From DASUPK01 sp963815665 (GTDB lineage Bacteria; Actinomycetota; Thermoleophilia; Solirubrobacterales; 70-9), in NCBI GenBank assembly GCA_963815665.1, contig CAWFHN010000016.1, forward strand, positions 248,001 through 312,000: DNA of 64,000 bases, written 5' to 3'. The notes beneath the pieces are model-generated. The model worked only from the letters and a program-made list of their open reading frames with translations. It made no database searches and had not been told where the DNA came from. Numbering within the stretch: the stretch's first letter is position 1; every line of letters begins with the position of its first letter. Both the position numbers and the translations under genes were made by a program. Below are positions 1 to 8,557 of this stretch, one piece after another.

Positions 1-1334
1 TCGATGTCGAGCTTCTCGGCGACCTCGGGGATCAGCTGGGCGACCTCGGCCGCTCCGGCGCCCAGCTGCCAGGCGAGCGCGACCGGGTCCGCGTCCCGCG
101 CGTATGAGCGGATCGCCTGCACCCAGGGCCAGTAGGCGGGGGCGCCCTCGTCCTCCCGGCTGCGGCCCCAGTAGACGCGGGCTCCGCTCACCCTCGCGTA
201 GGTGGCGAGCTCCTCGGCCCCCCGCGTCTTGCCGATCCCGGGCTCTCCGACCAGCAGCTGCAGGGACCCACGCCCGGCGAGCGCCCCGTCGACGGCCTCG
301 CGCAGGCGCTCGAGCTCCCGCTCGCGGCCGACGAAGACCCCGCCGGCGAGACCCTCGAGCGGGTTGGCCGGGCGCTCATCCGCGGGCTCGTCCGGCCTTT
401 CCTCGAGCGCATCGAGCATCCGCGTGCGCGCCTCGCCGCCGTTCGGAGGTCGATCCTCCGGGCGCTTGGCGAGCAACCCCAGCACCGCCCGATCGAGTGC
501 CTCCGGCACCTGCGAGTTGTGGCGGGAGGGCGGCACCGGGTCCGCGTGCAGATGCTGGGAGATGATCGAGACCGCATCGTCGCCCGGGAACGGCGGCTGG
601 CCGGTGAGCATCTCGTAGAGGAGCGCCCCCAGCGAGTAGAGGTCGGCCGTCGGCCCGGCGACCTCGCCGAGCGCCTGCTCGGGAGGCAGGTAGGCGACCG
701 TGCCGACCAGCGTGCCGCCGCTGACCCTGGCTCGGGCCTCGGTCGTGGCCAGGCCGAAGTCGCCGAGGCGCGCGTGTCCGTCGTCGTCGATCCAGACGTT
801 CGCCGGCTTCAGGTCGCGGTGGACGACGCCGCGGGCGTGCGCGTGCTCGAGCGCCTGGGTGAGGTCGCCGGCGATCTCCACGGCCCGCGGCACCTCGAGG
901 TGCCCGCCGGCGGCGGCCAGCAGGCCCTCGACGTCGCCCCCTGGCATGTAGCGGCTGACGATGAAGGGGTTGCCGTCCTCCTCGCCCGTATCGAGGACCG
1001 TGACCACCCGCGGGTGGTCGCCCAGCTTGCGCATTGCATCGGCCTCGCGGCGTGCCCGGGCCTGGATCCCGGCGCCCACCCCGGCCGTGTCGTAGAGCGC
1101 CACGGCGACCTCGGTGCCCGTCACCGTGTCGTCGGAGAGGTAGACGCGCTTCCGCCCACCCTGCCCCAGGAATCGCCGCACGCGGTAGCGGCCCGCGATC
1201 TCGCTCGGGACGTCGGCCGGCAGCGGCTCGGGCTGCGGCTCGACGACGGCCGGCTCGGCGCTCAGGTCGCTGCCGCACGAGTCGCAGAATCGTGCGCCCT
1301 CACGATTCTCATTGCCGCAGGACGGACATCGCAT
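1..1334 (-). CDS. Zinc-ribbon serine/threonine protein kinase with C-terminal ATPase domain (partial)
   Basis: The gene runs off the left edge; 444 codons are visible. Residues 3-20 hold a CPSC...CDSC zinc ribbon. A Hanks-type kinase follows, with a glycine-rich loop (GQGGRKRVYL), HRDLKPAN near residue 170, GDFGLA, and GTVAYLPPEQ. After a linker, GEPGIGKT near residue 363 is a Walker A motif, so an AAA/NB-ARC-like module starts there, as in large signalling ATPases with kinase heads. The beta-3 strand, which normally carries the ATP-anchoring lysine, reads EVAVALYDTAG and has no lysine, so activity is doubtful although HRD and DFG are intact. The ATG start is supported by GATAAT 8 bases upstream with no ribosome binding site. 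Target and signal are unknown. Confidence 0.85.
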   Translation of the reverse strand, partial: MRCPSCGNENREGARFCDSCGSDLSAEPAVVEPQPEPLPADVPSEIAGRYRVRRFLGQGGRKRVYLSDDTVTGTEVAVALYDTAGVGAGIQARARREADAMRKLGDHPRVVTVLDTGEEDGNPFIVSRYMPGGDVEGLLAAAGGHLEVPRAVEIAGDLTQALEHAHARGVVHRDLKPANVWIDDDGHARLGDFGLATTEARARVSGGTLVGTVAYLPPEQALGEVAGPTADLYSLGALLYEMLTGQPPFPGDDAVSIISQHLHADPVPPSRHNSQVPEALDRAVLGLLAKRPEDRPPNGGEARTRMLDALEERPDEPADERPANPLEGLAGGVFVGRERELERLREAVDGALAGRGSLQLLVGEPGIGKTRGAEELATYARVSGARVYWGRSREDEGAPAYWPWVQAIRSYARDADPVALAWQLGAGAAEVAQLIPEVAEKLDI

Positions 1335-1342
1335 GCCTGCCG

Positions 1343-1348
1343 ATTATC
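1343..1348 (-). promoter_or_regulatory. Candidate -10 for leaderless kinase mRNA
   Basis: GATAAT on the minus strand lies 8 bases before the ATG of the zinc-ribbon kinase. The spacing fits transcription starting at the start codon. By-eye match only. Confidence 0.4.
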
Positions 1349-1401
1349 CCAGCCGCTGCTCGCCGGGCTATTGGGGATGCTCCCAACCGGCCCCTGGACG
1401 C

Positions 1402-2940
1402 TCACCCATTCAGCCGGGAGAACATCTTGCGCTGGGCCTTGTACAGGCCTGGGAACTCCGCGTAGAGGCGGTCATAGGCGTCGCGCGTGGCCCGGTCAGG
1501 CTCGAAGACGTGGTCGACGGGAACGAGCTCACGAACCTCCTCGCGCGATACCGCGCCCAGGGCGAGGCCCGCGAACAGCGCGGCGCCGCGGAGGTTGGCG
1601 TGCACCGGGTCGGCGACCCGCTCGATGGTGCGGTCCATGACGTCGGCGTGGATCTGGCACCAGAGGTCCGGGATCGCGCCACCCCCGAAGATGCGGATCG
1701 GGTCGAGGCGCCGCCTGGCGAAGCGCTCGACTGCTTCGTTCAGCCAGCGAGAGTTGTAGGCGACGCCTTCGAGCACCGACCGGATCAGGTCGGCGTTGCC
1801 GGTCTCCACGGAGAGGTTGTGCCAGCCGCCGCGGGCGTTGCGGTCGTCGACGGGCGAGCGCTCGCCCGCGATCCAGGGCGTGAACATGATGCCGCCACTG
1901 CCGGGAGGCGAGCTCTCGGCCAGCTCCACCAGCCGCTCGAAGCGGGCCGGCTCGGCGGTGGTGAAGCTCTCCCGGAGCCAGCGCAGGCAGAGTCCCGCCG
2001 CCTCGTGGTTGTTGGCCACCAGGTAGCTGCGCGAGTCCAATCCCGGAACAGTCGCGATCGAGCGCATCGCGTCGGTCTTCTTGCGGTCGAAGGGCAGCGA
2101 GATCCAGGAGGTGGTGCTGATCGTCATGTGCGGCTCCCCCTCGCCGATCGCGCCACAGCCGAGCGCCCCGGAGTGCAGGTCCGGGGTGCCGGTGACGACC
2201 TGTGCCTTCGGGTCGATTCCGAGCTCGGAGGCCACCTCCGGGCGAACGGTTCCCACCAGCGAGCCGGTCTCCACCAGCGGCGGCAGCTTGCCGGCATCGA
2301 CGCCCGCCCTGCGGGTCAGCGCCGGGTCGTATTCGAGCCGGTCCAGATCCCGGTTGTCGGTCAGCCAGGCGCCGCTCATCGACGCGTGCGTCGCCGCCGC
2401 CCGGCCCGTGAACCGCATGGTCAGGTAGTCGACCGGCTCCAGATACCAGCGGGCGGCCGCCGCGACCTCGGGCTCGTCGCGCTCCAGATGGAGCATGTGG
2501 CTGACGGGGTCGCCCCCGAACGGGGACGGCACTCCGCCTGTGTGGCGGATCCAGGTCGCGAGTACCCGCGGCGAGTAGCCCATCAGCAGGCCGCCTACGA
2601 CCTCCCGCGAGTGACGGGCGCCGCGCGTGTCGAGCCACATCACACATGGCCCGACCGGCTCGCCGGCCTCGTCCACCGGGACGGTGCTCGCCCACTGGCC
2701 CGTGCAGGAGACGGCGACGACCCGCTCAGCGGGGATGCCCTCGAGCGCCGATCGAGCCAGCTCTCGGACCATCTCCCACCACGCCGAGGCGTCCTGGACG
2801 GCCCCGCCGCCGGGCAGACGCTCGGTCTCGTAGGCGCGCTCGTCAACCGCCGCGATCTCGCCAGCCACGGAAACCGCGCCGACCTTCAGGGCCCCGCTGC
2901 CGAGGTCGACGGCGAGGACGAACCCCTCGTCCCGGCTCAC
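1402..2940 (-). CDS. FGGY-family carbohydrate kinase (xylulokinase-like)
   Basis: A cytoplasmic ATP-dependent sugar or polyol kinase of 512 residues, the usual FGGY length. The N-terminal ATPase fold opens with VLAVDLGSGALKVG, the conserved SCTGQW follows, and the C-terminal half carries FTPWIAGERSP and the IFGGGA signature that binds ATP. Xylulokinase is the nearest named type but the substrate cannot be read from sequence. The GTG start overlaps the stop of the upstream PLP enzyme by 4 bases (GTGA), so the two are translationally coupled. That pairing suggests the kinase phosphorylates a substrate or product of the PLP enzyme, which is inference. No xylose isomerase or transporter gene is nearby. 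Confidence 0.85.
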   Translation of the reverse strand: MSRDEGFVLAVDLGSGALKVGAVSVAGEIAAVDERAYETERLPGGGAVQDASAWWEMVRELARSALEGIPAERVVAVSCTGQWASTVPVDEAGEPVGPCVMWLDTRGARHSREVVGGLLMGYSPRVLATWIRHTGGVPSPFGGDPVSHMLHLERDEPEVAAAARWYLEPVDYLTMRFTGRAAATHASMSGAWLTDNRDLDRLEYDPALTRRAGVDAGKLPPLVETGSLVGTVRPEVASELGIDPKAQVVTGTPDLHSGALGCGAIGEGEPHMTISTTSWISLPFDRKKTDAMRSIATVPGLDSRSYLVANNHEAAGLCLRWLRESFTTAEPARFERLVELAESSPPGSGGIMFTPWIAGERSPVDDRNARGGWHNLSVETGNADLIRSVLEGVAYNSRWLNEAVERFARRRLDPIRIFGGGAIPDLWCQIHADVMDRTIERVADPVHANLRGAALFAGLALGAVSREEVRELVPVDHVFEPDRATRDAYDRLYAEFPGLYKAQRKMFSRLNG

Positions 2941-4337
2941 GCGGCCGGAACGCTCTGCTGCGAGTCCATCAGCTGGGTCATCACTCCGCGAATCATCTCC
3001 TCGGCCTCCACGTTGAGGCCGCCCGGCACGCCGCCGTAGATGGCGGTCGACTCGGCCGGCTCGTCGCCGCGCTCGCGTGCGTAGGCGACGGCCGCGTCTA
3101 GATCCGACGCGAAGGTCTCCACCACGCCGGGCTGCGTCTGCGGCCGGGTGACGGCCATGTGCAGGGCGTTCGGGTACTGGAGCCCGTTGAAGCGCCAGCC
3201 CCGCCTCTTCATCTCGTCGTTGACGTGGTAGATGTCGAACTCGTCGGAGGTGAAGGCGAAGAGGAAGGTCGGCTCACCCAGAAGCCTCAGCTCCGGATGC
3301 GACCGAACCGAGTCCTGCATCGCGGCCGAGGTCTCGAAGATCCGCTTCGCGTATTCGCGATAGCCCTCCCGACCAATCGAGACCATCGAAGCCCAGGTCG
3401 CGGCGAGCAGTCCATCGGAGCGCGAGCCCTCCATCCCGGGCGAGAAGTACTTGCCCCCGCTCCAGTCCGGCATGAAGAAGTAGCAGCGGTTGCGCAGCCC
3501 CTTGTCGCGGAAGAGCAGGGTCGAGGTGCCCTTCAGGCCGTAACCGTACTTGTGCGTGTCGGCGGAGATGCTCGTAACTCCTGGGACCCGGAAGTCGAAG
3601 GGCGGGATCGACAGGCCGAGCTCCTCGCCGAACGGCAGCAGGTAGCCGCCGAGGCAGCCGTCGACGTGCAGCCCGACCCCACGCTCGATCGCCAGCTCGC
3701 CGAGCTCTGCGATCGGGTCGATCGTCCCGTAGCCGTAGTTCCCGGCCGAGCCGACCATCGCGACCGTGTTCTCGTCGATCAGCTCGTCTACCGCTTCCCG
3801 CCGGACCAGCGTGGTCTCGGGGTCGACCTCCGCGCGCCGCATCTCGACGCCGAAGAGGTGGCAAGCCTTGTCGAAGGCGGGATGACCGGTCTCCGGCTTG
3901 ACCAGGTTCGGCCGGTCGATGCCCCGCTCCTCACGTCCCTCCTCCCGGTAGGCGAGGACGGCCTGGGCGATGCTGGCGCTCCCTCCCGAGGTGACCATGC
4001 CCGCGGGCTCGGCGCCCTCGGCTGAATCGGCGTGGAAGAGGTCGAGGGCCATGGCGATGATCTCGCCCTCGAAACGAGTCGCGCTTGGGCACATGTCCCG
4101 CTGCAGCGCGTTCTGGTGCGCGAAGAGACCGAACGCCTCCTTCAGGAAGGCGTAGTGGTCGCGGTCGCCGCAGTACATGGTCCCGGAGCAGCGGCCGTCC
4201 TCCCAGACCGCGTCCTCCTCGGTCGCCATGGCGCGGAGCTCGCCGAGCATCCCCTCGCGGGAGCGACCGCTGTCGGGAAGCGCGCGGTTGACATCGAAGC
4301 GCTCCGCGTACGGATAGAAGTCGAAGAGGTCACTCAT
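2937..4337 (-). CDS. PLP-dependent decarboxylase/lyase of the group II or sphingosine-phosphate lyase type
   Basis: A 466-residue fold-type I PLP enzyme. TSGGSASI is the phosphate-binding loop, HVDGCLGG contains the cofactor aspartate, and SADTHKYGYGLKG holds the Schiff-base lysine at about residue 263. The motif order and the tyrosine-rich stretch after the lysine resemble group II decarboxylases and sphingosine-1-phosphate lyase more than the glutamate decarboxylase at 38968-40335. AAGGAG lies about 12 bases before the ATG. The stop overlaps the start of the FGGY kinase. A lyase acting on a phosphorylated amino-alcohol made by the kinase is one possibility; decarboxylation of an amino acid is another. 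Substrate unproven. Confidence 0.75.
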   Translation of the reverse strand: MSDLFDFYPYAERFDVNRALPDSGRSREGMLGELRAMATEEDAVWEDGRCSGTMYCGDRDHYAFLKEAFGLFAHQNALQRDMCPSATRFEGEIIAMALDLFHADSAEGAEPAGMVTSGGSASIAQAVLAYREEGREERGIDRPNLVKPETGHPAFDKACHLFGVEMRRAEVDPETTLVRREAVDELIDENTVAMVGSAGNYGYGTIDPIAELGELAIERGVGLHVDGCLGGYLLPFGEELGLSIPPFDFRVPGVTSISADTHKYGYGLKGTSTLLFRDKGLRNRCYFFMPDWSGGKYFSPGMEGSRSDGLLAATWASMVSIGREGYREYAKRIFETSAAMQDSVRSHPELRLLGEPTFLFAFTSDEFDIYHVNDEMKRRGWRFNGLQYPNALHMAVTRPQTQPGVVETFASDLDAAVAYARERGDEPAESTAIYGGVPGGLNVEAEEMIRGVMTQLMDSQQSVPAA

Positions 4338-4450
4338 GAGATTCCTGGCTCCTTGATGGCTAAATGTCGCCCGAGAACGTGTCGCAGGACTCCAGCTTCC
4401 CCTATCCCGGGTTCACCTGGCTCCTTTGCCGATGGACGACGCGATCGGCA

Positions 4451-4456
4451 TAGAGT
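4451..4456 (+). promoter_or_regulatory. Candidate -10 for leaderless pit mRNA
   Basis: TAGAGT ends 6 bases before the ATG of the PiT transporter, and there is no ribosome binding site. The 125-base gap to the divergent PLP-enzyme gene holds nothing else I recognise. Confidence 0.45.
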
Positions 4457-4462
4457 CGCCGG

Positions 4463-5473
4463 ATGGATGCGGGACTCGCGATCGCGGTCCTCCTCGCCCT
4501 CGGTTTCGCGGTCACAAACGGGCTGCACGATGCCTCGACCGCGATCGCGACGTTGGTGGCCACCCGCGCGGCGACGCCTCTGCAGGCGATCCTCCTGGCC
4601 ACCTTCTTCAACCTGTTGGGCCCGCTCCTGGTCGGTGCGGCGGTCGCCGACACGATCGGCGGCATCGTCACCGTGTCGCCCTCGGTCGCCGTCGAGGTCA
4701 TCGGCTCGGGGCTGGCTGCGGCCACCGCCTGGAACCTGACCACCTGGCGCCTGGGACTGCCTTCGAGCTCCGGCCACGCGCTGGTCGGCGGGCTGGTCGG
4801 GGCTGCCGTGGTCGAAGGAGGCACGCACGCCGTCAACTGGGGTGGGCTGAACGGCCTCCACCCGGTCGGCGTCTTCGGGACGCTGATCGCTCTCGCGGTG
4901 GCACCGGTTGCTGGAGCGCTGGCAGCCCTGATCGTGATTCGGGCCCTTCGCCGGGCGGCAAGGCGGGCGACGCGGCGCTGGCGCGGCCAGGTCCAGGGCG
5001 GCCAGTGGGTCACCTCGGCGGCGCTCGCCTTCAGCCACGGTGCCAACGACGCGCAGAAGTCCGTGGGGGTCGTGGCCGCGATGTTGCTCGCCGACGGGAA
5101 GATCGACTCGCTCTCGGCCCCCACCTGGGTGATCGTCGCGTGCTCCGCGGCACTGACCGCCGGCACGGCACTGGGCGGTTGGCGGATCATTCGGACCGTG
5201 GGCCGACGCATCTACCGCATCCATCCCCTCGAGGGACTCTCGAGCCAGTTCTCGTCGGGGAGCGTCATTCTCGGCGCCTCATTCCTCGGCGCCCCCGTTT
5301 CGACCAGCCAGGTGGTCGCGTCCTCGGTGGTCGGCATCGGCGCCGGACGACGCCGCCTGCGCCACGTCAATTGGGAGATAGTTCGTCACATCGGGCTCGC
5401 CTGGCTCATCACACTTCCGGCCTCGGCAGCGCTCGCCGCCGCCGTGCTCGGCATCTGGCGGCTGCTCACATGA
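4463..5473 (+). CDS. pit: PiT-family low-affinity inorganic phosphate transporter
   Basis: An integral membrane phosphate:cation symporter of 336 residues with about ten hydrophobic segments. Both halves of the inverted PiT repeat are visible: TNGLHDASTAIATLV near residue 18 and SHGANDAQKSVGVV near residue 192; PSSSGHALVGG and PVSTSQVV are further PiT motifs. The basic stretch between the halves is the usual cytoplasmic loop. The stop overlaps the start of the next gene by 4 bases (ATGA), and that gene encodes the PhoU-like partner normally paired with PiT carriers. A TAGAGT hexamer just upstream suggests a leaderless message. Confidence 0.92.
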   Translation: MDAGLAIAVLLALGFAVTNGLHDASTAIATLVATRAATPLQAILLATFFNLLGPLLVGAAVADTIGGIVTVSPSVAVEVIGSGLAAATAWNLTTWRLGLPSSSGHALVGGLVGAAVVEGGTHAVNWGGLNGLHPVGVFGTLIALAVAPVAGALAALIVIRALRRAARRATRRWRGQVQGGQWVTSAALAFSHGANDAQKSVGVVAAMLLADGKIDSLSAPTWVIVACSAALTAGTALGGWRIIRTVGRRIYRIHPLEGLSSQFSSGSVILGASFLGAPVSTSQVVASSVVGIGAGRRRLRHVNWEIVRHIGLAWLITLPASAALAAAVLGIWRLLT

Positions 5474-6090
5474 GCGCTCGGCGAGACCGGCGCTGGTTCC
5501 TGCCGGAAACGCCCGATGTCATCGGGCTCCTTCGTGCGCAGACGGCGGTGACCCTCGAGGGGCTGGACTCCCTGGCCGCCTGGGCCGGCGGAGATGCTGC
5601 GGCCGCCCGGGTCGTTCGCGAGGCCGAGCCCCGGGGCGACACCGCCAAGCGCGAGGTGCTGAACGCCGTGCGCGAAGCCTTCATCCTGCAGCTCGAACCA
5701 GAGGACGTCTTCACCCTTTCCCGCGGCGTCGACCGGATCCTCGACTATGCCCGCGACCTGGTCGAGGAGGCCGAGGCGATGAGCGTCACCCCCGACCCTG
5801 GAATCGCCGAGATGGTGACCCTCATGGTGGAGGCGACCCGGCAGATCGACCACGCGATCGGTCACCTCGGCAGGGACGATGACCGGGCCACGGCGGCCGC
5901 CGACTCGGCGATCGAGACTGCGCGGGAGCTGGAGCACGTCTACTACCGCGACACGGCCAAGCTGTTGGAGATCGAGGAGATGCGCCAGCGCATTGGGCTC
6001 CGAGAGCTCTACCGCCGCTGCGACCGGATCAGCGAGGTCGTGATCGACGTCGCCGAGCGCATCGTCTACGCCGTCGTCAAGGAGAGTTGA
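5470..6090 (+). CDS. DUF47/PhoU-like phosphate transport accessory protein
   Basis: A 206-residue, mostly helical cytoplasmic protein with the acidic heptads of DUF47/PhoU-like proteins (DTAKREVLNAVREAF, ELEHVYYRDTAKLLE, RCDRISEVVIDVAERIVYAVVKES at the end). These proteins are encoded beside PiT carriers and are thought to modulate phosphate uptake through metal-bound helical bundles. The ATG overlaps the pit stop codon, so the pair is translationally coupled. It converges on cydB with a 10-base gap. The in-frame reading extends about 1 kb upstream, but that part is antisense-like noise over pit. Confidence 0.88.
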   Translation: MSARRDRRWFLPETPDVIGLLRAQTAVTLEGLDSLAAWAGGDAAAARVVREAEPRGDTAKREVLNAVREAFILQLEPEDVFTLSRGVDRILDYARDLVEEAEAMSVTPDPGIAEMVTLMVEATRQIDHAIGHLGRDDDRATAAADSAIETARELEHVYYRDTAKLLEIEEMRQRIGLRELYRRCDRISEVVIDVAERIVYAVVKES

Positions 6091-6100
6091 GCTGAGGGCG

Positions 6101-7096
6101 CTACTCGAGCGCGCTGCGCTGCGAGAGCGTGTAGAGCAGCACCAGCGACGGGATGACCAACACGGCGGCGGCCCCGAAGACGACGATCACCTCGGTGAGG
6201 GTCGCTGAGGCTCCTGCGGCGTCGGAGATCTTCAGCGAGGTCGGGAGCATGTAGGGGAAGGCGGCCGCGAAATAGCCCCAGATCATCGTCACCCCCGCCC
6301 CCACGGCCGCCACCCGAAGCCCGCGGTTCCGTCCAGTGACCAACAGGCCGAGCGCTGCGAGGCCGCAGATTCCCGACAGCACCACCAGGGCGATCCCGGG
6401 CCAGGACGTGAGCCCGTCGTAGATAAAGCGGGCGTCCTGGTGGAGCGCGATCACACCAAGGATGGCGGCAACGCCAGCGACCACAGAAGCGACGAGCGCC
6501 CGCCTGGCGAAGTAGTCGCGAAGGTCTTGATCGCCGGCCGCGCCGGAATCTCGGACCAGGAAGATGGCGGCCGTATAGGCCGCGACGATGACGAAGAGCC
6601 CACCGGTGACGAGCGGCAGGAAGCCGGTCCAGCTCCCGGTGGGATCGCCGTCGCCGGCGGCTGGGACTTCTCCCGAGGCGATCGCACCGACGACGGTCCC
6701 CATGAAGAACGGCGTGAGCAGCGACGCGGCGCCGAAGACGCGCGTGGCGGGCTGCTGGATTGGACCGGGCAGCGCGTGCCGGAAGGCGAAGCCCGAGCCG
6801 CGGAGGACAATCCCGAGGGCGGCGAGGGCCAGTGGGATGTAGAGCGTGCTCATGATCGCCGAGAAGAGCGTGGGGAAAGCGGTCCAGGTCACGACCAGGA
6901 CGAAGATGAGCCAGACGTGGTTCGCCTCCCACACCGCCCCGATCGAGCGATCGATCTGCCCCCGTACCCGCTCGGCCCGCTCGCCGTTGCCTGCGAGAAG
7001 GTCCCAGACGCCGGCGCCGAAGTCTGCGCCTCCGAAGATCGCGTAGAGCGTCACGCCCGCCCACAGGATCGCCGCGCAGGCGTCGGCGGTGCTCAT
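6101..7096 (-). CDS. cydB: Cytochrome bd ubiquinol oxidase subunit II
   Basis: Second subunit of the bd-type terminal oxidase, 331 residues, with eight or nine hydrophobic segments. The N-terminal AAILWAGVTLYAIFGGADFGAGVWDLL and the following polar segment with RVRGQIDRSIGAVWEANHVW are typical CydB. The ATG overlaps the cydA stop (ATGA). CydAB oxidises quinol with high oxygen affinity. Here it sits next to a separate operon containing NDH-2 and an Fe-S-type GMC oxidoreductase, both of which may feed the quinone pool. No cydCD genes are in the window. Confidence 0.95.
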   Translation of the reverse strand: MSTADACAAILWAGVTLYAIFGGADFGAGVWDLLAGNGERAERVRGQIDRSIGAVWEANHVWLIFVLVVTWTAFPTLFSAIMSTLYIPLALAALGIVLRGSGFAFRHALPGPIQQPATRVFGAASLLTPFFMGTVVGAIASGEVPAAGDGDPTGSWTGFLPLVTGGLFVIVAAYTAAIFLVRDSGAAGDQDLRDYFARRALVASVVAGVAAILGVIALHQDARFIYDGLTSWPGIALVVLSGICGLAALGLLVTGRNRGLRVAAVGAGVTMIWGYFAAAFPYMLPTSLKISDAAGASATLTEVIVVFGAAAVLVIPSLVLLYTLSQRSALE

Positions 7097-8487
7097 GGCG
7101 ATGCCCCCGATGTCCCGGGCGGGGGCGGCGGGCTGTACGGAAGCTCAGCCTCGTCCTCACCCTCGCGCCAGCGGCGCGAGAGCGCGCGGAGGACCACGAC
7201 GGCGATGGTGCCGAGGGCGGCGTAGATCAGCATCGTCGCGCCGAACACCCACCAGATCCCCTGCGCGGGCGTCACCGCCTGCGAGGTCCGCATGTATCCG
7301 TTGACGATCCAGGGCTGACGGCCGACCTCGGTGACGATCCAGCCACACTCCAAGGCGACCACCGTCGCGACCCCGGCTACCGCTCCAGCGCGGAGGAACC
7401 ACTTCGTCTGCGGCAGGTCCCGCTTCCTCCACCAGGAGATCGCGAACCAGACGGCGAGCAGGAAGAGGAGCGTCGCGATCCCGACCATCGTGTCGAAGGA
7501 GAGGTGCAGCATCGTCAGCGCCGGCGGCTGCTCGTTCGCCGGGATCTGGTTCAGCCCGGTGACGTCCGTGTTCTTGCTGAACCCGACCAGGAACGAGTCC
7601 AGCCCGGGGATTCCGATCCCGCCCTTCACCTTGCCATCGACGCACCTCCCTCCCAGGTACTCGGTCTGATCAGGGCCGCCCTTGTAGATGCACTCCATGC
7701 CGGCGAATTTGGCGGGCTGGTCGTCGGCGATCGCGCGGGCGGCAGTGTCGCCCACCAGAAGCTGGAAGGGCGTGGCGATCGCCGCGACCGTGAACGGGAT
7801 GATGAAGCCGAGTCGGTGATAGCGGTCGCGCCGGCCGCGCAGCATGCCGACGGCATAGACCGAGGCGAGCAGGAAGCCGGCGACCATGTAGGCGGCGAGC
7901 AGCATGTGCAGGAACTCGTATCCGGCCGCGGAGTTGGTGAGCACCTCCAGCGGCTTGACGTTGGTGACGTTGCCGCTGCTGTCCAACGTGAAGCCCTGCG
8001 GCTGGTTCATCCAGGAGTTGGCCGCGACCACCGAGAAGGCGCCGCCCACCCCGGAGATCACAATCGGCACCGCGGCCCACATGTGCGCCTTCGGCGAAAG
8101 CCGGTCCCAGCCGTAGATGTAGATAGCGATGAAAATCGCCTCGAGGAAGAAGAAGATGCCCTCGATCGCGAAGGCGACGCCGAAGGCGTCTCCGAAACGG
8201 TCCATGAACCGGGGCCAGAGCAGCCCGAACTCGAAGGTGAGGACCGTCCCGCTGACGGCGCCGACCGCGAACATCACCGCGACGGCCTTCGACCAGTTGC
8301 GCGCCAGGCGCAGCGCCGCCTCATCGTCGCGCTTACGCCCCCGCCACTCTGCGATCAGCATCATCGCCGGGAAGGCCACGCCGAAGCAGGCGAGCACGAT
8401 GTGGAACCCAAGGGTGAATCCCATCTGATTCCGCGCAGCCAGCAGATTGGACGAGGAGTCCGCCAGCAGGGAAATGGATGAGGTCAT
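7093..8487 (-). CDS. cydA: Cytochrome bd ubiquinol oxidase subunit I
   Basis: Haem-bearing subunit of cytochrome bd oxidase, 464 residues. The first segment MGFTLGFHIVLACFGVAFP carries the haem b595/d ligand histidine, the quinol-binding loop is of the short type, and the GRQPW motif lies in the C-terminal third (EVGRQPWIVNGYMRT). The C-terminus is a short proline-rich tail before the coupled cydB. The ATG at 8487 is preceded by a weak GAGGG; no TANNNT hexamer sits at leaderless distance. The 70 bases to the end of the cyclase-family gene show no clear terminator. Confidence 0.95.
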   Translation of the reverse strand: MTSSISLLADSSSNLLAARNQMGFTLGFHIVLACFGVAFPAMMLIAEWRGRKRDDEAALRLARNWSKAVAVMFAVGAVSGTVLTFEFGLLWPRFMDRFGDAFGVAFAIEGIFFFLEAIFIAIYIYGWDRLSPKAHMWAAVPIVISGVGGAFSVVAANSWMNQPQGFTLDSSGNVTNVKPLEVLTNSAAGYEFLHMLLAAYMVAGFLLASVYAVGMLRGRRDRYHRLGFIIPFTVAAIATPFQLLVGDTAARAIADDQPAKFAGMECIYKGGPDQTEYLGGRCVDGKVKGGIGIPGLDSFLVGFSKNTDVTGLNQIPANEQPPALTMLHLSFDTMVGIATLLFLLAVWFAISWWRKRDLPQTKWFLRAGAVAGVATVVALECGWIVTEVGRQPWIVNGYMRTSQAVTPAQGIWWVFGATMLIYAALGTIAVVVLRALSRRWREGEDEAELPYSPPPPPGTSGASP

Positions 8488-8557
8488 CGGCCCTCATTCC
8501 CTTCTCGAGGATTGACGCCGTAAGCCATCGGCTGGAGCCTATTCGTCTGCGGTGCGG

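Noticed and set aside
104..618. Plus-strand frames of 138-153 codons at the left edge
   Set aside because: Arg/Pro/Ser-rich shadows of the protein kinase gene.
1312..3039. A 575-codon open frame on the plus strand over the FGGY kinase
   Set aside because: It is antisense to a clear FGGY kinase, has no motif of its own and has the Arg/Gly/Ala/Val composition of high-GC shadow frames.
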